A stretch of DNA of 64,000 nt from Franzmannia qiaohouensis (lineage in GTDB: Bacteria > Pseudomonadota > Gammaproteobacteria > Pseudomonadales > Halomonadaceae). Below are positions 17,083 through 25,472 of this stretch, piece after piece. How positions within the stretch are numbered: position 1 is the stretch's first letter; each line of letters opens with the position of its first letter. The stretch lies in assembly GCF_031451695.1 (NCBI RefSeq), contig NZ_JARWAM010000010.1:62001-126000 (forward strand), in the 5' to 3' direction. The notes beneath the pieces are model-generated. The model was not told the DNA's origin, searched no databases, and saw only the letters and a program-made list of their open reading frames with translations. Position numbers and translations under genes: made by a program.

Positions 17083-17949
17083 ATGCTGGGGCGGCTCAAG
17101 CGCTGGCGCAGCAGGCAGTTCGAGCAGCGCCACCCGTTTCCCGACGACGCCTGGGCCGAGGCCCGGGCGCGTATCCCGCTGCTCGCTGCGCTCGACGCCG
17201 ACGACGCCAGCCGCCTCGCTCAGCGCGCCTGGCGCTTCGCCCACGCCAAGCGCCTGACCCTGCACCCCGAGCTCGCCGCGACCACCGATTTCGACCTGCC
17301 GGCGCGGCTGGCGCTGGCCGCCCAGGCCTGCCTGCTGACCCTGGGCTGGAACGACGACGAGCACGCCGAGGCCTTCGCCAACGTCCACGAGGTGCTGGTG
17401 CTGCCCGAGGCCTTCCAGCGTCAGGTCGAGGAGATGGACGAGTTCGGTGTGATGCACGAGTACGTCGACGAGCGCGCCGGCGAGACCTCCTACCAGGGCC
17501 CGGTGGTCGTCGCCTTCCCCGACCTGATGGAGAGCGGCGAGTGGAGCGGTTTCAACGTGCTAATCCACGAGTTCGCCCACAAGCTCGACATGGGCAACGC
17601 CAGCGATATCGACGGCTTCCCGCCGCTGCCGCGGGACATGGACCCGCGCGAGTGGCACCGCCTGTTCAGCGCGGTGTGGGACGACCTGCAGGCGCGCCTC
17701 GAACGCGGCGAAGAGACGCCCATCGACGACTATGCGGCGAGTCACCCAGGCGAGTGCTATGCGGTATGCTGCGAATACTTCTTCAGCGCCCCGGACGTGC
17801 TCGACCAGGCCTACCCCTCGCTGTACGCACTGCTGGTACGCTATTTCCGCCAGGATCCGCTCGCCCGCCAGCCTGCCGACGCCCGCGGCGCTGCCCATGA
17901 CAATGACCGATACCGCCACGAGGACACCGATGATCGATCTGCGCAGTGA
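17083..17949 (+). CDS. mtfA: Zinc-dependent peptidase MtfA (M90 family)
   Basis: The protein has 288 residues. IHEFAHKLDMG (residues 161-171) gives zinc ligands His162 and His166 and catalytic Glu163. SYQGPVVVAFPDLMESGEWSGFN-type sequence before it is typical of MtfA. In E. coli MtfA is a cytosolic peptidase that binds the repressor Mlc and so affects glucose uptake; an Mlc partner is not visible here. The final 20 bases overlap the threonine aldolase start, so the last few residues (DNDRYRHEDTDDRSAQ) may be a poorly conserved tail. Four bases separate it from the upstream fusion gene. Confidence 0.92.
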   Translation: MLGRLKRWRSRQFEQRHPFPDDAWAEARARIPLLAALDADDASRLAQRAWRFAHAKRLTLHPELAATTDFDLPARLALAAQACLLTLGWNDDEHAEAFANVHEVLVLPEAFQRQVEEMDEFGVMHEYVDERAGETSYQGPVVVAFPDLMESGEWSGFNVLIHEFAHKLDMGNASDIDGFPPLPRDMDPREWHRLFSAVWDDLQARLERGEETPIDDYAASHPGECYAVCCEYFFSAPDVLDQAYPSLYALLVRYFRQDPLARQPADARGAAHDNDRYRHEDTDDRSAQ

Positions 17950-18937
17950 TACCGTGACCCGCCCTACCCCGGCGATGCTAGCCGCCATGGCCGAGGCCCC
18001 GGTGGGCGACGACGTATGGGGCGACGACCCCAGCGTGAAGCGCTTCGAGGAGGCCGTCGCCGAGCGCGCCGGCAAGGCCGCGGCGCTGTTCTTTCCCTCC
18101 GGCACCCAGAGCAACCTGGCCGCACTGCTGGCGCACTGCCAGCGCGGCGATGAGTACATCGCCGGCCAGCAGGCCCACACCTACAAGTACGAAGGCGGCG
18201 GTGCCGCGGTGTTCGGCAGCATCCAGCCCCAGCCGCTGGAGAATGCCGCCGACGGCTCGCTGCCGCTGGACAAGATCCGCGCCGCCATCAAGCCCCGCGA
18301 CGTCCACTTCGCCCGCACCCGGCTGCTGGCGCTGGAGAACACCATCGGTGGCAAGGTGCTCGACCCCGACTACGTGCAGGCGGCCACCGACCTGGCCCGC
18401 GAGCACGGCCTGGCCACCCACCTCGACGGCGCGCGGCTGTTCAACGCCGCGGTGGCCAGCGACACACCGCTGGCCACGCTGTGCGCGCCCTTCGACAGCG
18501 TCTCGCTGTGCTTCTCCAAGGGGCTAGGCGCGCCGGTGGGCTCGGTGCTGGCAGGCCCGCAGCCGCTGATCGACGAGGCACTGCACTGGCGCAAGGTACT
18601 CGGCGGCGGCATGCGCCAGTCGGGCCTGCTGGCCGCCGCCTGCCACCACGCCCTGGAGCACCACGTCGCTGACCTGGCCCTCGACCACGCCAAGGCGGCA
18701 CGGCTCGGCGAGGCGATCGCTGCGCTGCCTGGGGTCGAGGTGGCCTCGGTGGCCACCAATATGCTCTTTGCGCACTTCCCGGACGCCCATCGCCAGCCGC
18801 TGGTCGACCACCTCAAGGCGCGTGGCATCCTCGCCGAGCTGCTCTACGCGACCCGCTTCGTGGTCCATCGCGACATCAGCGACGCCGATATCGACGCGGT
18901 GATCGAAGCCTTCCGCGACTATTTCGCTAGTCACTGA
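17930..18937 (+). CDS. ltaE: Low-specificity L-threonine aldolase
   Basis: The enzyme cleaves L-threonine and L-allo-threonine to glycine and acetaldehyde using pyridoxal phosphate. It has 335 residues starting MIDLRSDTVTRPTPAM, the family N-terminus. VSLCFSKGLGAPVGS carries the PLP-binding lysine, and THLDGARLFNA the conserved aspartate and arginine. The ATG at 17930 follows GAGGA by five bases and overlaps the mtfA tail. The frame is open about 66 codons upstream, but that part is mtfA read out of frame. Its 3' end overlaps the convergent LysR gene by 11 bases. Confidence 0.94.
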   Translation: MIDLRSDTVTRPTPAMLAAMAEAPVGDDVWGDDPSVKRFEEAVAERAGKAAALFFPSGTQSNLAALLAHCQRGDEYIAGQQAHTYKYEGGGAAVFGSIQPQPLENAADGSLPLDKIRAAIKPRDVHFARTRLLALENTIGGKVLDPDYVQAATDLAREHGLATHLDGARLFNAAVASDTPLATLCAPFDSVSLCFSKGLGAPVGSVLAGPQPLIDEALHWRKVLGGGMRQSGLLAAACHHALEHHVADLALDHAKAARLGEAIAALPGVEVASVATNMLFAHFPDAHRQPLVDHLKARGILAELLYATRFVVHRDISDADIDAVIEAFRDYFASH

Positions 18938-19802
18938 CATCGCGCTCAGCGGCCAGCCAGTGCCATAGCCGTGCGGCATCCTCGCCGACGTCACGGCGGC
19001 TGGATCGCACCAGCCAGAAGCTCTCCTCGGAGGCGATGTCGAGGGCAAAGGGGGCGACCAGGTCGTCGCGCTGCTGGATGAGACGCCGATGGGCCAGCGC
19101 CACTCCCGCTCCCTGGCTGGCCAGTGCCAGGGTCATCACCTGGTTGTCGCAGGTCAGCGCCGGACAGTCGCGCTCCAGCGCGGCAACCCCGGCCCGCTCC
19201 AGCCAGGTCGCCCAGCCCACCGCGAATCCCAGCGCATGCAGCAGGGTGTTGCCGCTCAGGTCCGCGGGTGACGCCAGGTTGGCGGCCACGCCGGGGGCAC
19301 ACACCGGCAGCAGCGTCTCGGCACCCAGTGACAGCGCCTCGACCCCCGACCACTCGCCGCGACCATAGCGAATCTCGATATCCGCGCCCTCGGGGCCGAA
19401 GTCGTCCTGCCAGATGGCACTCACCAGACGTATCGCAATGCCCGGGTGGTCGCGATGAAACCGCGCCAGTCTTGGCGCCAGCCAGTTCTGCTGGATCACC
19501 GGCGTGGTACGCACCGTTACCGGGTTGTCGGGCGAGGTACCAAACACCTCCGAGGTGCCTTCGCTGATCCGCGCAAAGGCGTCGTGGATGCTCGGCAACC
19601 ACGCCTGCCCCGCGGGAGTCAGCGACAGGCTGCGCGGGTAGCGCACAAACAGCTTCTGGCCCAGGCGATCCTCGAGCAGCCGAATGCGCTGACTGATCGC
19701 CGCCTGGGTCACGCCCAGCTCGCGGCCTGCCGCGGTAAAGCTCAGCGTGCGGGCTGCCGCCTCGAAGGCCTGCAGCCACAGCAGGGGGGGTAAATCACTC
19801 AT
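18927..19802 (-). CDS. LysR-family regulator (GcvA-like), probable regulator of the dioxygenase gene
   Basis: The protein has 291 residues. The helix-turn-helix holds FEAAARTLSFTAAGRELGVT and QAAISQRIRLLEDRLGQK, a GcvA-type LysR N-terminus, followed by an effector-binding domain. It is transcribed divergently from the gamma-butyrobetaine dioxygenase-like gene with about 120 bp between starts, so it most likely controls that gene and the following binding protein. The ligand could be carnitine, butyrobetaine or another betaine; this is inferred only from the neighbours. Confidence 0.86.
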   Translation of the reverse strand: MSDLPPLLWLQAFEAAARTLSFTAAGRELGVTQAAISQRIRLLEDRLGQKLFVRYPRSLSLTPAGQAWLPSIHDAFARISEGTSEVFGTSPDNPVTVRTTPVIQQNWLAPRLARFHRDHPGIAIRLVSAIWQDDFGPEGADIEIRYGRGEWSGVEALSLGAETLLPVCAPGVAANLASPADLSGNTLLHALGFAVGWATWLERAGVAALERDCPALTCDNQVMTLALASQGAGVALAHRRLIQQRDDLVAPFALDIASEESFWLVRSSRRDVGEDAARLWHWLAAERDVSD

Positions 19803-19817
19803 GAGAAAGTCAGCTAT

Positions 19818-19828
19818 AAGCTCAGCTT
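19818..19828. promoter_or_regulatory. Candidate LysR operator, AAGCT-C-AGCTT
   Basis: A perfect 11-base palindrome lies 16 bases upstream of the LysR start, in the divergent region shared with the dioxygenase gene. Support is symmetry and location only. Confidence 0.3.
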
Positions 19829-19924
19829 GGCCAAAGGGGCCAGATTAATCGTTTGTCAGTCCATCGGCCAGCCTCCATTCTGGCGTTCGCCATCCACGCC
19901 AGGAACAGGAGAGCCATCATCACG

Positions 19925-21130
19925 ATGCACAGCACCATCTCTCAAGCCGATACGCTGATCACGCCTACCACCGACCGCCCGGACCCTCAGGCCGCCCCGC
20001 CCATGGCTGAACTGAGGCCCTACCCCGCCACGCCACTGCTGCGTGGCGCGAGCGCTCGCGACGAGGAGATCGAGCTGGTCTGGGACGATGGCGAACGAGC
20101 TAGCATCCCACTGCTCTGGCTGCGCGATCACTGCCCCTGCGAGGCATGCCGCCACCACCAGACCCGCGAGCGACTGATCGCTCCCCTCAATGAGGCACCC
20201 GAGAGCGCCGAGGTGGGCCTCGAGGCCGGCCACCTGCGGCTGCGCTGGGCCGATGGCCATCTCAGTCAGTTCGCCGCAGGCTGGCTCTATCAGCGCCGCC
20301 CAGCGGCTGTGGACGCGAGCGCACTCCCTGCGCGTCAGGCCTGGTGCGAGGCGTTCACGCCGACTCGCGTCGCCCACGCCGATATTTTCACCCCGGGTGG
20401 CGAAGCCACTTGGCTCGAGGCCCTGCTGCGCGACGGCCTGGTACTGCTCGACGGCGGCCCGCTGGCCGACGAGGAGGTCAGCCGCATCGCCGAACGCATC
20501 GGCCCCCAGCGCCCCACCAACTTCGGTGCGCGCTTCGACGTGCGCTCCAAACCCAATCCCAACAACGCCGCCTATACGGCCATCGGCCTGGCGCTGCACA
20601 CCGACCTGCCCAACTGGCGCCAGCCGCCGGACATTCAGCTGCTCTACTGCCTGCAGAACGAAGCGCAAGGTGGTGAATCGCTGTTCGCCGACGGCTTCCA
20701 GGTTGCCGAAGCGCTACGCGAACAGGCCCCCGAGCACTTCCGCCTGCTCAGCGAACTGGCCATCGATTTTCGTTTCCAGGACGAGACCCAGGACATCGCC
20801 ACCCGCGCGCCGGTGATCGAATGCGACGCCAGCGGCCAGGTGGTGGAGATCCGTTTCAACAACTGGATTCGCGACACCCTGCGCCTGCCCGCCGCACAGA
20901 TGACGGCCTGGTACCGCGCCTATCACCACTTCTGGACCCTGCTCCACTCGCCGCGCTACCAGCTCGACTTCGCACTGGCGCCGGGGCAGATGGTGGCCTT
21001 CGACAACCGCCGCGTGCTGCACGGTCGTCGCGCCTTCGACCCCAACACCGGCGCCCGCCACCTGCAGGGCACCTACCTCGACCGCGACATGCTCGAATCG
21101 CGGCTGCGCGTGCTGGCGCGCGATAGCTAA
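19925..21130 (+). CDS. Gamma-butyrobetaine dioxygenase-like 2-oxoglutarate/Fe(II) oxygenase
   Basis: The protein has 401 residues from the ATG at 19925. The N-terminal domain holds cysteines in DHCPCEACRHH (Cys70, Cys72, Cys75), matching the zinc site of butyrobetaine dioxygenases. The C-terminal TauD-type domain supplies iron ligands His225 and Asp227 (LALHTDLPNW) and His367 (RRVLHGRRAF), plus the arginine of GARHLQGTYLD for 2-oxoglutarate. The known reaction hydroxylates gamma-butyrobetaine to L-carnitine. Related trimethyllysine-like substrates are possible. It stands next to a betaine/carnitine-type binding protein. The ribosome site is rather distant (GGAGAG, about 12 bases). Confidence 0.85.
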   Translation: MHSTISQADTLITPTTDRPDPQAAPPMAELRPYPATPLLRGASARDEEIELVWDDGERASIPLLWLRDHCPCEACRHHQTRERLIAPLNEAPESAEVGLEAGHLRLRWADGHLSQFAAGWLYQRRPAAVDASALPARQAWCEAFTPTRVAHADIFTPGGEATWLEALLRDGLVLLDGGPLADEEVSRIAERIGPQRPTNFGARFDVRSKPNPNNAAYTAIGLALHTDLPNWRQPPDIQLLYCLQNEAQGGESLFADGFQVAEALREQAPEHFRLLSELAIDFRFQDETQDIATRAPVIECDASGQVVEIRFNNWIRDTLRLPAAQMTAWYRAYHHFWTLLHSPRYQLDFALAPGQMVAFDNRRVLHGRRAFDPNTGARHLQGTYLDRDMLESRLRVLARDS

Positions 21131-21212
21131 CGCCGCTCACACGTGATCCCGCCGGCCACTACTACGCCATACCCCGGCGGCGTCACCCCACCATCACAAC
21201 AGGAGAAACTCC

Positions 21213-22154
21213 ATGACTGCACCCCTGACCTCGCCGCGCATGCTGCTTGCCGGCGGCCTGCTGGCCGGCCTGGCGCTGCCCGCTCACGCCGATGATGCAA
21301 CCCTCGACTTCGGCGTTCCGGCCTGGCCCGGCATCACCGTCAAGACCGAGATCGCCGAGCAGCTGCTGGCGCCGCTGGGCTATGAGACCCGCACCCATGA
21401 GCTGGGTCTGCAGGTGGTCTACCAGGGTATGGACAGCACCGATATCGACGTCTTCCTGGGCGGCTGGATGCCCGCCCAGAACGCGATGTTCAGACCGCGC
21501 GAGGAGAACGGCAGCATCGTCTCCCTGGCCAATAACGTCGACGGTGCCCAGATGACGCTGGCAGTGCCCGAGTACCTCTACGAACAAGGCATCCAGAGCT
21601 TCGCCGACCTCGACGCCAACCGCGAGATGTTCGACAGCGAGATCTACGGCTTCGGTGCCGGCTCGGCGGCCAGCGAGATCCTCGAGGCGGCGATCGCCGA
21701 CGACGTCTGGGGGCTCGGCGGCTGGCGCCTGATCGATACCAGCGAGGTCGCCATGCTCAGCGCCGCGCGCGATGCCATCTCCCGCGAGGAGCCCATCGTC
21801 TGGGTCGGCTGGACGCCGCACTGGATGAACCTGGAACTGCCGATGCGCTATCTCGACGACCCCCAGGACCTGTTCGGCGAGAACAACGGCGAGAGCGACG
21901 TGCTGACCCTGATGCGCAGCGACTACGCCGAGGCCAACCCCGAGCTGGTCAGCTTCTTCGAAGCCTTCACCTTCAGTGCCGAAGAGCAGAGCTGGATGAT
22001 CCAGGAGTACGGCCAGCAGGAGCGTGACCTCAGCGAGGTGGCCGCCGAGTGGATTCGCGACAACGCCGAGCGCGTCGAGGCGATGTTCGCCGACGTCAAC
22101 AACCGCGACGGCGAGCCGGCCTGGCCCCAGGTCGCGGCAGCCCTCGAGCTCTGA
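21213..22154 (+). CDS. Glycine betaine/carnitine-type ABC substrate-binding protein (orphan)
   Basis: The protein has 313 residues with a Sec signal peptide (MLLAGGLLAGLALPAHA). It matches the ProX/ChoX/CaiX family: DFGVPAWPGITVKTEIAEQL, DIDVFLGGWMPAQNAM and EPIVWVGWTPHWMN carry the aromatic residues that box quaternary ammonium groups. No ATPase or permease gene accompanies it, so it must share a transporter encoded elsewhere. Following the butyrobetaine dioxygenase gene by 82 bp, it probably delivers carnitine or gamma-butyrobetaine. CAGGAG precedes the ATG. Its stop abuts the end of the convergent hydratase gene. Confidence 0.88.
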   Translation: MTAPLTSPRMLLAGGLLAGLALPAHADDATLDFGVPAWPGITVKTEIAEQLLAPLGYETRTHELGLQVVYQGMDSTDIDVFLGGWMPAQNAMFRPREENGSIVSLANNVDGAQMTLAVPEYLYEQGIQSFADLDANREMFDSEIYGFGAGSAASEILEAAIADDVWGLGGWRLIDTSEVAMLSAARDAISREEPIVWVGWTPHWMNLELPMRYLDDPQDLFGENNGESDVLTLMRSDYAEANPELVSFFEAFTFSAEEQSWMIQEYGQQERDLSEVAAEWIRDNAERVEAMFADVNNRDGEPAWPQVAAALEL

Positions 22155-22922
22155 TCAGAGCACGGTCACACTCACGCCACCGATGCCATCGAATTGGGCC
22201 GTGGCCTGCAGTGGATGACTTACCGGCAGCTTGCCGGTGCAGGAACCGCAGGTGATGACCTCGCCGGCTCTCAGCCACTGGCCTCGTATGGGCAAATTGT
22301 TGGCCAACCACACCAGCAGGGCCAGTGGGTCGCCGGCGGGGTTGCCGCCCACGGCGGTGATCCGTGACTCACCGTCCAGTGTTAGAGTCACTGCCACCTC
22401 ATCGAGGGCCATCTCTCGCCAGCGCGTGGTGCCCTCGCCGACCACCAGGCAGCCAAAGTTCTGAAGGTCCGCCAGTTGGCTGAATGCGTCGACCCCATCG
22501 GGCCAGTCGCGGTAGCGTGAATCGACGATCTCGATGACAGCATGCAGTGACGCCACCGCCGCCACCACCTCGCGGCTCGTGTAAGGGGCATCCTTGGGCG
22601 GCAGGTCGTCGGCCAGCGTGAACGCCAACTCCGCCTCCAGCACTACCCTGGAGAAGTCCGATAGCCGGCATCTACTCGCCTGGCGGTGCAGAGCACTCGC
22701 TGGCAAGGGCGCATAGTGCGGCGCTGCATGGGGCGCCGGCGCGCCGACCTTCCACCCACCGGAGGGCCCTAGCCGCTCAGCCAGCGCCTGCTGGATGCGA
22801 TACGCCTGGGCCCGATCCTTGGGCCGACAGGTGTCCGGCAGCGCAGCCAGCCGCTCGCCACTCAGCCAAGCCCTCTCGAGCAGGTTCGCCGCCTGCTCAA
22901 TCGCATCGTTATGCAGTGCCAT
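22155..22922 (-). CDS. FAH-family hydratase/decarboxylase (MhpD-like)
   Basis: The protein has 255 residues in the 2-keto-4-pentenoate hydratase/fumarylacetoacetase-like fold. The metal ligands are visible as Glu96 and Glu98 in VLEAELAFTL and Asp134 in EIVDSRYRDW. GGNPAGDPLALLVWLAN and TCGSCTGKLPV follow the MhpD pattern. Members hydrate or decarboxylate 2-oxo-enoates in ring and lactone breakdown. It is the last gene of an operon with TRAP transporter genes and a racemase-family protein, three bases after the latter. The substrate is unknown. Confidence 0.86.
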   Translation of the reverse strand: MALHNDAIEQAANLLERAWLSGERLAALPDTCRPKDRAQAYRIQQALAERLGPSGGWKVGAPAPHAAPHYAPLPASALHRQASRCRLSDFSRVVLEAELAFTLADDLPPKDAPYTSREVVAAVASLHAVIEIVDSRYRDWPDGVDAFSQLADLQNFGCLVVGEGTTRWREMALDEVAVTLTLDGESRITAVGGNPAGDPLALLVWLANNLPIRGQWLRAGEVITCGSCTGKLPVSHPLQATAQFDGIGGVSVTVL

Positions 22923-22925
22923 GCG

Positions 22926-23645
22926 TCAGCGCGTCCCGTTAGTCGATAGCGGCTTGCTCTGCCAATCAGAAGCCTGCTGTGCGGGGCCACCGCCGCGGCC
23001 GAACTGCAGGCTTCGCTGCAACTGCACCGCGGCCACGGTGGCATCGATCACCGGCAGCGGCAGCGAAGGCGCCAGGCGCAACGCCAACCCCGCCAGCGGT
23101 CCGCCGCCAAGGATAATGCTGCGGCACTCGTTCCGTGCCGCCACCTCCCTGCAGCGTTCCCGTAGCGGCCCCTCCAGTGCCGACTGGATCTCACCGGGGT
23201 CCTCGGGCAGCGGCAAATCGACCACATGGATACCGCTGAGCCACGCCTGCATGCCATAGCTCTCCACCAACTGCTGCATGGCGGGCACCACCGCGGTGGC
23301 AAAGGAGACCACAGCGAAGGGGCCACCCAGAGCGCTGGCGGTGAGCAAGGAGGCGTGGCCAATGCCCACCACCGGACAGTCGACGACCCGTCGCAGTGCC
23401 GCTGCCCCGGTGTCACCAAAGGAGGCCACGATAATGCCGTCGAACCCGTCTCCCATCGCCAGCACCGTATCCACCACGGCCTGCTCGGCCAGCCGTGCAT
23501 CGCCGTCATCGACAATCAGCGGCGGCGCGCCATCGGCTTGAGTGACGACGATCTCATCCCCCGGCAGCGCAGCAAGCCTGGCGGCCGCACCGATATGACG
23601 GGTCACGCCGGACGAGGAGTTGGGGTTGATGACCAGTAGTCGCAT
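22926..23645 (-). CDS. Asp/Glu/hydantoin racemase-family protein lacking both catalytic cysteines
   Basis: The protein has 239 residues with the family fold: VINPNSSSGVT at the N-terminus, IIVASFGDTG at 71-80, and SIILGGGPLAG at 176-186. In active hydantoin, allantoin and Asp/Glu racemases, the positions held here by Ser75 and Gly181 are the two catalytic cysteines. Both are replaced, checked on the nucleotide sequence, so classical two-base racemisation is unlikely. It could be an isomerase, decarboxylase or lyase using other residues. It lies 18 bases after dctM and 3 bases before the hydratase gene, so all act in one pathway. Confidence 0.8.
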   Translation of the reverse strand: MRLLVINPNSSSGVTRHIGAAARLAALPGDEIVVTQADGAPPLIVDDGDARLAEQAVVDTVLAMGDGFDGIIVASFGDTGAAALRRVVDCPVVGIGHASLLTASALGGPFAVVSFATAVVPAMQQLVESYGMQAWLSGIHVVDLPLPEDPGEIQSALEGPLRERCREVAARNECRSIILGGGPLAGLALRLAPSLPLPVIDATVAAVQLQRSLQFGRGGGPAQQASDWQSKPLSTNGTR

Positions 23646-23663
23646 AGACGTATCCGTGTCTGG

Positions 23664-24950
23664 TTAAAGAATGATCGACGGCAGCCACAGCGACAGCGCC
23701 GGGAACACGTTGATCAGCGCTAGTACCACCAGCATGGCGAGCAGAAACCAGGCCAGCGACGGGATGATTGCGCCGATGCTGATGCGCGCAATCGAGCAGG
23801 TGACAAGCACCACCGAGGCCACCGGCGGCGTCTGCTGGCCAATGCCCAGATTGATGGTCACGATCAGCCCGAAGTGCACCCGGTCGATGCCCAGCTGGTC
23901 GGCGAGCGGCAGGAAAATCGGCACCAGCATCAGAATCGCCGGCGTACCGTGGACGATGGTGCCCGCCAGCAGGAAGAAGATATTGATCGCCAGCAGCACG
24001 ACCCAGTAGTTGTCGGAGATACCCAGAATCCCCTGGGCAATGTCCTGGGGAATGCCCTTGTTGGTCAGGTACCAGCCCAGCAGCGTCGAGGTGGCAACGA
24101 TGAACATCAGCATGGCGCTACGTTTGCCGGCGATACGCAGGGTATCGAGGAGCGCGCGGAAGGTCAGTGACCGATAGTAGAGGGTCGCCAGGATGATCGC
24201 CCACAGGGCCGCCACCGCCCCAGCCTCGGTGGGCGTGAAGATGCCGCCCAGAATACCGCCCAGGATCAGGATCGGCAGGGTGATGGGGATGATGGCCTCG
24301 CGCCCGGTATCGATCATGTTCTTGAACACGAACTTACCCTCGATGGGATAGCCCTGACGCACCGAGATCACGTAGGCAGTGAACATCAGTGCAAAGCAGA
24401 CCACGAAGCCAGGCACGATACCCGCCGCGAAGAGCTGGGCAATGGAGGTGTCGGAGACATAGGCGTAGAGGATCAGATTGAGGCTCGGCGGCACGATGAT
24501 CGCCATGGTCGCCGAGGTCGCGGTGACTGCCGCTGCGAAGGCCACGGAGTAGCCGCGCTTTTTCATCTGCGGGATCATCACCGAGCCAATCGCCGCAGCG
24601 TCCGATGTCGCGGTGCCGGAAATCTCGGAGAAGAACAGCGAAGTAAGAATATTGACGTGGGCCAGCCCGCCGCGAATATGCCCAACCAGGGAGCTCGCGA
24701 AGTTGATCAGGCGCTCGGCGATGCGCCCCTGATTCATCACCTCGCCGGCGACCATGAACAGCAGCGCCGCCACCAGCAGATAGTTGTTGGCCCCACCGAA
24801 GGGCACCATACCCATAATCTGGGGCATCACGTTGGGGTCGAGCAGGATCATGACCATCGCGGTCACGCCCAGCACGAAGGCGATGGGCATGCCGGTGAGC
24901 AGGAAGATCACCAGCATCGTCAGAATCAGGTAGCCAGGGTCCAGAGGCAT
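23664..24950 (-). CDS. TRAP transporter large permease, DctM type
   Basis: The protein has 428 residues and about 12 membrane segments. LLTGMPIAFVLGVTAM at the start, FFSEISGTATSDAAAIGSVM and GGIFTPTEAGAVAALWAI are DctM signatures. It forms the sodium-driven channel of a tripartite importer with the DctQ and DctP genes upstream, overlapping dctQ by one base. It is followed closely by the racemase-family gene. Substrates of this branch are usually small organic acids or their derivatives. Confidence 0.92.
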   Translation of the reverse strand: MPLDPGYLILTMLVIFLLTGMPIAFVLGVTAMVMILLDPNVMPQIMGMVPFGGANNYLLVAALLFMVAGEVMNQGRIAERLINFASSLVGHIRGGLAHVNILTSLFFSEISGTATSDAAAIGSVMIPQMKKRGYSVAFAAAVTATSATMAIIVPPSLNLILYAYVSDTSIAQLFAAGIVPGFVVCFALMFTAYVISVRQGYPIEGKFVFKNMIDTGREAIIPITLPILILGGILGGIFTPTEAGAVAALWAIILATLYYRSLTFRALLDTLRIAGKRSAMLMFIVATSTLLGWYLTNKGIPQDIAQGILGISDNYWVVLLAINIFFLLAGTIVHGTPAILMLVPIFLPLADQLGIDRVHFGLIVTINLGIGQQTPPVASVVLVTCSIARISIGAIIPSLAWFLLAMLVVLALINVFPALSLWLPSIIL

Positions 24951-25462
24951 CAGTCGGTCTCCGGGTAGAGTTCATTGGGGGCAATCTTGCCGGTGGCCAG
25001 TCCGAACAACCGGGTCGCGCAGATGATGGCGATCAGGCCGCAGCCGAGCGGCATCGCCCAGCGGAACAATGCCATGGGTAGGTCGATGGAGATCAGCGAG
25101 CGTCCGTGGAAGCCCAGACTGGCGTGCATGCCGTAGTAAGCGACCACCAGGGCAAAGACCAGCATCAAGGCCTGATTGATGCACAATAGTACCCGCTGCA
25201 CGGCCAGCGGCATGAGGCGCAGCACGCTGTCGAAGCCGAGATGTTCGTTGATCTTGGTCAGGTAGGCAGCACCGATGAAGGTGAGAACTGCCAGCAGGTT
25301 GGCCGGCAGTTCCTCCCCCCATGACACCGAGGCGTTCAGTACGAAACGCGAGAACACCGCGTAGTTGAGCAGTACCAGCAGCAGGCCGGCCAACGCGACC
25401 ACCATGCTGTCGAGAAGGCGCACGGTAGCGCGCTCAATTCCCTGAAACACGTTCGGTGTCAT
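24950..25462 (-). CDS. TRAP transporter small permease, DctQ type
   Basis: The protein has 170 residues with four membrane segments. LVLLNYAVFSRFVLNASVSWGEELPANLL contains the conserved W-x-E-E motif of DctQ subunits in the second helix, and AYLTKINEHLGFD follows it. It partners the DctM gene, with which it overlaps by one base, and lies 10 bases after dctP. Small permeases stabilise the large subunit and interact with the binding protein. Confidence 0.9.
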   Translation of the reverse strand: MTPNVFQGIERATVRLLDSMVVALAGLLLVLLNYAVFSRFVLNASVSWGEELPANLLAVLTFIGAAYLTKINEHLGFDSVLRLMPLAVQRVLLCINQALMLVFALVVAYYGMHASLGFHGRSLISIDLPMALFRWAMPLGCGLIAIICATRLFGLATGKIAPNELYPETD

Positions 25463-25472
25463 AAGACTTCTC

